Shown: piece after piece, positions 8,212-12,049 of the stretch | Layout of the letters: every line of letters starts with the position of its first letter | Position numbering within the stretch: the stretch's first letter is position 1 | Assembly (NCBI GenBank): GCA_021835265.1 | Contig: JAKBQK010000244.1 | Location: 1 to 12,049, forward strand | Reading direction: 5' to 3' | DNA: 12,049 nucleotides | From: Thermoplasmata archaeon | Lineage (GTDB): Archaea; Thermoplasmatota; Thermoplasmata; Thermoplasmatales; Thermoplasmataceae | Notes under the pieces: generated by a model | Told to the model about the DNA's origin: nothing | Databases searched by the model: none | Seen by the model: the letters and a program-made list of their open reading frames with translations, nothing else | Position numbers and translations under genes: made by a program

Positions 8212-8234
8212 TAAACATTAAGTCAATTCTGGAG
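8212..8234 (+). promoter_or_regulatory. possible promoter and Shine-Dalgarno of the exonuclease gene
   Basis: taaacattaa (8212-8221) lies about 28 bases before the ATG at 8245 and may be a weak TATA box. GGAG at 8231-8234 ends 10 bases before the ATG. The two would not normally serve the same transcript if it starts at the ATG, so which one operates is open. Confidence 0.25.
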
Positions 8235-8244
8235 ATAATCGTCA

Positions 8245-8916
8245 ATGGATTTCTCTGCGGACAAGACAATTATTGTTATGTTTGACACTGAGTGGTACGT
8301 TCCCGAAAATACAAGACCTCTGTCATTATCTAGCTTGAAATCGAACCCATTGAGTCCTAAAAATCAATACATTGGAGGTGTGTTCTACCGCTTTTACCCA
8401 GTAAGAGACAATGGCCAAAAACTCGAGAAGAAGGAAATTTTTGTGAATAGTGCATCACCCGAAGACGAAAATCAAAGGCTGAAGGAAACTTGCAACTATT
8501 TTAAAGAAAGTTGGAACCTGTTAGAAGGGAAAAGTGATTTAAATCCCGATCTTATAACCATCGGAATAGGGAATTCCAGATTTGACTTGCCATCTCTCTA
8601 TGCCAGGAGTGTGCACTTAAGAATCGAAGACCCCAAAACGCTTTTCGAAACGTACCTCAAAACAAAATGTGTCGATTTATCTGATGTTGCTATACCATAT
8701 GTCAATAAGAATAGGCCTAAACTAATGTACCCCGTTTCCACCAATACCATGATTAGCAGATTTGGATTAAAATCTGAAAAGAAAGAAAGTGGTAAGGCTG
8801 TATGGGAGATGTTTGAATCTGGTGACTTTGAAGGAATTAGAACCAGAGTAAGAGGTGAGGTAATGGACATTTGGAAGATTTACGATAAGCTAATTTCAAA
8901 CATATTCAGCAATTGA
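8245..8916 (+). CDS. probable DEDD-family (RNase H-like) 3'-5' exonuclease
   Basis: This 223-residue protein has the three exonuclease motifs of the DnaQ/DEDD fold. Motif I is IVMFDTEWY, with D14 and E16 on the first strand. Motif II is ITIGIGNSRFDLPSLYARS, with N110 and D114 in the classic N-x3-D arrangement. A central KTKCVDLSD strand follows, as in PolB-type exonucleases. Motif III is probably EVMDIWKIYDKL near the C-terminus, with D208. The Tyr or His that normally sits four residues before the last Asp is replaced by Gly (204), so activity could be altered or the alignment shifted. Such enzymes remove nucleotides from 3' ends of DNA or RNA using two metals. It stands alone without polymerase or helicase domains. 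The gene is divergent from the helicase-nuclease with 123 bases between starts, which suggests coordinated use; that is inference. Confidence 0.65.
   Translation: MDFSADKTIIVMFDTEWYVPENTRPLSLSSLKSNPLSPKNQYIGGVFYRFYPVRDNGQKLEKKEIFVNSASPEDENQRLKETCNYFKESWNLLEGKSDLNPDLITIGIGNSRFDLPSLYARSVHLRIEDPKTLFETYLKTKCVDLSDVAIPYVNKNRPKLMYPVSTNTMISRFGLKSEKKESGKAVWEMFESGDFEGIRTRVRGEVMDIWKIYDKLISNIFSN
8887..8900 (+). repeat. 14-base direct repeat, copy 1
   Basis: aagctaatttcaaa occurs here, inside the last codons of the exonuclease gene, and again at 9628-9641 directly before the TIM-barrel ATG. The copies flank about 730 bases of non-coding debris. In an AT-rich 12-kb window one such match by chance is not surprising. 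Confidence 0.3.
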
Positions 8917-9605
8917 AATTCCTTCTCTATTCCCAAGTGATGCTCTTCCATAGATGGTATTAGTTAAAGACCTCCTTTTCTCTCATTCAGGAAAAAAATA
9001 TCGTGTGAATTTACCCCAGTGAAATAGGATTGCGGAATTGATCCCACTGTCCGCTCTATTTATCTTTGCCCTCCTCAATCTTTTCAGCCTTCTCTTCCCA
9101 GTCTTCAGGCCTCTCGTCCTCTTAAAATATCTTTAAACACGCCCGCCCCCCAAAGACCTTAGGAGGGGAAAATGAAGGGCAGGCATTCCTCAATTTCTAT
9201 GAGGATAAATAGCTCTTCCAGGATTAAGTGAGGCTAAAAGTACACTACAGGATCATTTTAGTATCCTAATCAATTCCTCTAACTTCTTTGAGAACTTCTT
9301 CCCTTTCTGATTCAATGATGACCTGTTCTTTGGAGTCCTTATTGCTTTGACCCCTTAAATAAAGTGACAACATTAGCTCCAGTTAGGAGTCCTAAGCATT
9401 ATTCTACCATCGGCTAATTCCCTATTATCATAACATCCCTAACTATGCTAGGTTACATACCAGAGAAAAGCCTTCACCGCATTGTCTTTTCAGCGTAAAA
9501 AGATAGCAATCTAGAGTTTTTGAACACATGAATGAAGATATGCTGAACAAAATAGCCACTGCAGTGATATCCTGACTCTGTAAGTGTAATTTATGTCTTG
9601 TTCGC
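8917..9605. other. gene-poor stretch with fragments of decayed genes
   Basis: No intact gene is supported. Three short pieces look coding. On the minus strand, 9121-9056 reads as an acidic C-terminal tail (EDERPEDWEEKAEKIEEGK, then DK and a stop), the kind of end seen on many archaeal proteins. On the minus strand, 9354-9253 gives 33 codons of basic sequence (KAIRTPKNRSSLNQKGKKFS, then an amphipathic helix KKLEELIRILK and a stop). On the plus strand, 9172-9231 is a 19-codon frame with a strong Shine-Dalgarno. A 10-base palindrome CACTGCAGTG lies at 9557-9566. The rest shows no feature I can name. Confidence 0.4.
9172..9231 (+). CDS. possible 19-residue micro-ORF with strong Shine-Dalgarno
   Basis: The frame MKGRHSSISMRINSSSRIK starts at an ATG preceded by AGGAGGGG (9161-9168, 3-base spacer), the best Shine-Dalgarno match in the window. 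A TATA-like ctttaaac (9131-9138) sits about 25 bases before the Shine-Dalgarno. The peptide is basic and Ser-rich with no family resemblance. It may be the preserved 5' end of a deleted gene rather than a functional peptide, as the surroundings are debris. Confidence 0.2.
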   Translation: MKGRHSSISMRINSSSRIK

Positions 9606-9620
9606 ATATAAATATAAATA
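9606..9620 (+). promoter_or_regulatory. strong TATA box for the TIM-barrel gene
   Basis: atataaatataaata is the best TATA match in the window, centred about 29 bases before the ATG at 9642. It predicts a leaderless transcript. Confidence 0.6.
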
Positions 9621-9627
9621 GGTTATC

Positions 9628-9641
9628 AAGCTAATTTCAAA
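9628..9641 (+). repeat. 14-base direct repeat, copy 2
   Basis: Second copy of aagctaatttcaaa, ending at the base before the ATG at 9642. It falls between the TATA box and the start codon, so it may instead be part of the initiation region. Confidence 0.3.
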
Positions 9642-10631
9642 ATGGCTCAATTAATACCAGTGCAATATGAAAATTTGAAGTACCCTGAAAATATAATTCC
9701 CTCAGTAGGTGAGATATCCGTAAAGTTTAGGAATAGCACAAATGATATTAAAAACTCCATAAGAAAGATGAAGGAAAGAGATGTCCGGTATTTCTCACTT
9801 CACACTCAGGAACCTTATACAGGTGATAAGAATGTAAAGAAGTCTATAAATAAAAATCCGTCGTCAGTAGTAGTCAAAGATAATCTTGTAAATATTAGAG
9901 GATCTCCAACTAATTTATGGTCAAGTAGAGAATGGATCGATGATTTTATCATTTTTTTAAAGCGGGTATCGGAATCTTTCGATGACGAAAACAGTGTCAG
10001 GGTCATAGAACTCCATACTCCACGAAATAAAAAATACATCAATTCGATTGATACATTTATGGACAAACTGAAGTCCTTCTATGATGTGATGTCGCCAGTA
10101 TTCCCTAAAGCGGAATTTGTTGTTGAAAACTCTAACGGAAGTGGTTTTTTATTGTCTAGCGTAAAAGAAATCAACGAATTTTCCGATAAAATTGATGAGT
10201 TAAGAAAGGAAAATTTCAAAATCGGTATAGCACTAGATATTCCGCAGTTGCTTTATGCCACTAAATTAAGGTGTTCTGGAGCGTCAAGAGAAGATATAGA
10301 AAACCTGTTCAAGAGTTTAGAGAAGTCTAAGCATAACGTTAAAAGTATTCACCTCTGGGGGGGCAAGGGAAAGGGAGACTTTGGTGGACACCATATCGGA
10401 GACCTAAATACTTTGTTCGATCATGGAAACCTCAGTGCGAATCCAGAAGAACGAGAAAATGTTAAGAGGCTTAAAGCGAGCTTTCTAAAAGGTATAAGCT
10501 CCATTCTTTCAGATGAAAATAAGAGATATTTTGTGCCCGAATTAAATAGTGGGGAAGATGGCGCTCTTAAATCAATAATAAGTGACCTTGAAGAGATAGG
10601 AGTCAAGTTCGATTATTCCCCGCCCTATTGA
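9642..10631 (+). CDS. endonuclease IV / xylose isomerase-like TIM-barrel protein
   Basis: This 329-residue protein fits the AP endonuclease 2 superfamily, which holds zinc-dependent AP endonucleases (Nfo) and sugar isomerases/epimerases. Metal ligands appear in order at strand ends: H54 (YFSLHTQEPY), H125 (VIELHTPRN), E162 (FVVENSNGSG), D199 (IGIALDIPQLL), H237 (SIHLWGG), H250 or H251 (GGHHIGD) and E300 (YFVPELNSG). These match E. coli Nfo H69, H109, E145, D179, H216, H231 and E261. The third zinc site seems broken: the position of H182 is Q202, and that of D229 is Gly. Two metals would remain, so sugar isomerase chemistry or altered nuclease activity are both open. It is monocistronic, with a strong TATA box and debris on both sides. 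The defence neighbourhood favours a DNA role, but only by association. Confidence 0.65.
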   Translation: MAQLIPVQYENLKYPENIIPSVGEISVKFRNSTNDIKNSIRKMKERDVRYFSLHTQEPYTGDKNVKKSINKNPSSVVVKDNLVNIRGSPTNLWSSREWIDDFIIFLKRVSESFDDENSVRVIELHTPRNKKYINSIDTFMDKLKSFYDVMSPVFPKAEFVVENSNGSGFLLSSVKEINEFSDKIDELRKENFKIGIALDIPQLLYATKLRCSGASREDIENLFKSLEKSKHNVKSIHLWGGKGKGDFGGHHIGDLNTLFDHGNLSANPEERENVKRLKASFLKGISSILSDENKRYFVPELNSGEDGALKSIISDLEEIGVKFDYSPPY

Positions 10632-10660
10632 CCCGTTTATGCCTTTTCCCTTCCTATCAT
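10632..10660 (+). terminator. possible pyrimidine-rich terminator
   Basis: The sequence after the TIM-barrel stop is rich in T and C (cttttcccttcct at 10643-10655), which can end archaeal transcription. There is no hairpin, so the call is weak. Confidence 0.2.
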
Positions 10661-10691
10661 TATTCTGATTCTTTACTGCCAGAACACATTT

Positions 10692-11021
10692 TTAATTGAA
10701 AGATATGAGCAAGTGTTCTTCTTTATGCCATATAATTTCTAAGTAGGGATGTCTTGGGACAATATTATCTTGATTAGTCTTTCTCTTTATGGAAATGTTT
10801 CTAGGACCTTCGGATGTGTGTGTTTTAGATAATCGAACTATCTCAGGTTGTCGATACTTATCTTCAGGCATTCTTCCGTTCTCTTCCTCTGGACTATGCC
10901 CCAAAGCCTTTGTAAGTCACGGATACCCAGTGTTGAATATTTCTTCTATATGTTTTAACCCAAATAAGGAGAAACCGGAAGGCTCGTAGGCATACACGCC
11001 ATACGATAACCCAGAAAAGCA
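10692..11021 (-). pseudogene. possible decayed gene with one in-frame TGA
   Basis: The minus strand is open from 11021 to the TAA at 10694-10692 except for a TGA at 10919-10917. The part after the TGA begins LTKALGHSPEEENGRMPEDK and ends PRHPYLEIIWHKEEHLLISFN; the part before it contains LFGLKHIEEIFNTGYP. Both are hydrophilic and protein-like, but no family is recognised. LGHS recalls a tyrosine-recombinase motif, yet the catalytic Tyr and other residues are absent. A neighbouring frame also looks partly coding, so this is low confidence. Confidence 0.25.
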
Positions 11022-11429
11022 TTAATTTTCTTACTGTTATAGACAAAAAGTGAGAACGCAAACCAAGAGTAGGGGCAGCTTGATGACACAGGCCGTAAAA
11101 ATATCTCAGGTTTGGAGCACACCAGTTCTAGGAATTGAAATCAATACGAGACTTTGTTGAAATCATTCGCTTTGACTACCCAACCCGCTGCCTCTCAAGT
11201 GATTTTAGATTCCCCCCATTGTATGACGTTCTCGATTTCAGCAGGCTTATCCCTGCAGTTGTTAAGCTGCTCGTACCTACCCGTTCATGCCGTAGCTCAC
11301 GAGGTCCGTAATGAACCAATGTTTGCACATGAATTAGGGTTGTTGATACCAAATTTTGTTCAGGGAGAGGGTTTTAAGAAATGCTCGGCAAGCTTCATAT
11401 TTCTGTTGTTTATTATATATCTGTAAGAT
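10955..11429 (-). pseudogene. long minus-strand frame interrupted only by TGA codons
   Basis: Reading from about 11394 (MKLAEHFLKPSP) to about 10955, this frame holds no TAA or TAG but five TGA codons, among them 11299-11297, 11287-11285, 11197-11195 and 11143-11141. Between them the protein looks genuine: TGRYEQLNNCRDKPAEIE, VIQWGESKIT, EAAGWVVKANDFNKVSY. Each TGA could be a former CGA (Arg) changed by C-to-T mutation, the simplest reading being an old gene or insertion-sequence fragment. TGA is a normal stop in this window (the restriction endonuclease ends with it), so general recoding is unlikely. The family is unknown. A 90-codon plus-strand frame with only a TTG start (11154-11426) lies opposite and is probably its shadow. 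Confidence 0.3.
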
Positions 11430-12017
11430 ATGAAACCCAGCAAACAACCGTCGAATGGTAAAAGATTTCAAGTAATCCGAATCGAGTATGAAGAAACTGA
11501 ACCTGAAAAATGGGACCTGAATAAAGTGAAATCCAAGTTTGTGCGGGACGAAATAAAGAAGTCTGATCGCTCAAATCCAGAAGACAAAATTTATATCGAA
11601 GACCTTCTAGATCTTGAGCACTGGATTAAAGATGGGAGTGACAATAAAACACACGATGGTCTCCATATTCCATATTTTTCTCAAGATCACGAAACACAGG
11701 TCATATCTCGTAGAAAACGAGAGTACCGCAAGATTTTCACAGAACTCAAAGGAACGAATGCTTACGAGGATTGGTTCCGCCGAGATGGCCGGGCTGACTG
11801 GTACACAAAAAAGAGATATTTTTCAGATAACAAAGAACTCCTGAAAAAGGCTAGGATTAAAAGAATATGTCCAAAGAGCTTTTTATATTACGCGTGCAAC
11901 AACTGTGGTGAATACTGGTCCTTAACTCCAATTCATAATGGCATTTACGCTAGGAAGGGTAAAGGGAAATGGTGGAGATGCCCTAACGGCTGTAATGACG
12001 ATGTCATTATGCCCTAA
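11430..12017 (+). CDS. uncharacterised protein with C-terminal zinc ribbon
   Basis: This 195-residue protein is not recognised. The first 145 residues are highly charged and rich in Lys, Glu and Asp with aromatic patches (DWFRRDGRADWYTKKRYF, about 114-131) and look alpha-helical; no catalytic motif is evident. The C-terminus is a probable zinc ribbon: CNNC (156-159) and CPNGC (184-188) separated by a 24-residue beta-rich loop with KGKWWRCP, plus another Cys at 147. The basic knuckle suggests binding of nucleic acid or protein, which is inference. The start is the ATG at 11430, just after an AT-rich stretch (tattatatat, 11411-11420) that is rather close for a TATA box of a leaderless gene. It follows debris and lies beside defence genes. 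Confidence 0.7.
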   Translation: MKPSKQPSNGKRFQVIRIEYEETEPEKWDLNKVKSKFVRDEIKKSDRSNPEDKIYIEDLLDLEHWIKDGSDNKTHDGLHIPYFSQDHETQVISRRKREYRKIFTELKGTNAYEDWFRRDGRADWYTKKRYFSDNKELLKKARIKRICPKSFLYYACNNCGEYWSLTPIHNGIYARKGKGKWWRCPNGCNDDVIMP

Positions 12018-12049
12018 TCATGAAATGGTCAGCGATGTTCTAATTATTC

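Noticed and set aside
10692..10904. Tyrosine recombinase remnant suggested by LGHS
   Set aside because: The catalytic Arg, His and Tyr context is missing and the match is four residues, so no integrase call is made.
11154..11426. 90-codon plus-strand frame as a gene
   Set aside because: It has only a TTG start, no promoter at a sensible distance, and lies opposite a more protein-like minus-strand frame.
1694..11614. Possible avoidance of AGATCT or GGATCC as a sign of restriction specificity
   Set aside because: AGATCT occurs at 1694, 2085, 2972 and 11609, and GGATCC at 4285 and 6167. This is about the chance number for a six-base site in 12 kb, so the window gives no evidence of avoidance.
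1..12049. tRNA genes, rRNA and CRISPR arrays
   Set aside because: Reading both strands by eye gave no T-loop-like tRNA signature, rRNA core sequence or regularly spaced repeats.

Overview
The window looks like part of an archaeal chromosome, most likely from the Thermoplasmata. The signs are: AT-rich TATA boxes about 23-30 bases before the start codons of most confident genes with almost no leader (leaderless transcription), small surface proteins rich in N-glycosylation sequons, one of which has the aromatic N/Y/W-rich style of thermopsin-like surface proteins of acidophilic archaea, and GTG/ATG starts with few strong Shine-Dalgarno sites. The order-level assignment is inference; no rRNA or other marker gene is present.

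Layout. Positions 1-481 hold the 3' end of a decayed gene and no confident intact gene. A small two-helix membrane protein (482-823, +) converges on a membrane-anchored surface protein that is split by a frameshift (1741-1054, -). The space between them contains two perfect hairpins inside a longer inverted repeat. The centre is a defence block on the minus strand: a UvrD-type helicase fused to a Cas4/RecB-type Fe-S nuclease (8121-5287), then an operon-like set of DNA methyltransferase (5239-4253), BglII-type restriction endonuclease (4266-3730) and AIPR-family abortive-infection protein (3733-1943), the last three with overlapping ends. Divergent from the helicase is a probable DEDD 3'-5' exonuclease (8245-8916, +). 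After a 725-base stretch of gene debris comes an endonuclease IV/xylose-isomerase-like TIM-barrel protein (9642-10631, +). Another 800 bases of debris precede a small zinc-ribbon protein of unknown function (11430-12017, +).

Working together. The methyltransferase and endonuclease form a type II restriction-modification pair. Their active-site pattern points to the BglII family. AIPR is translationally coupled behind the nuclease and could act as a second line of defence. The helicase-nuclease and the divergent exonuclease are a plausible DNA-end-processing pair. The TIM-barrel protein keeps two of the three zinc sites of endonuclease IV, so it could be another DNA-acting enzyme or a sugar isomerase. 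The debris between intact genes is typical of an island with rapid gene turnover. No tRNA, rRNA, CRISPR array or intact transposase was seen.
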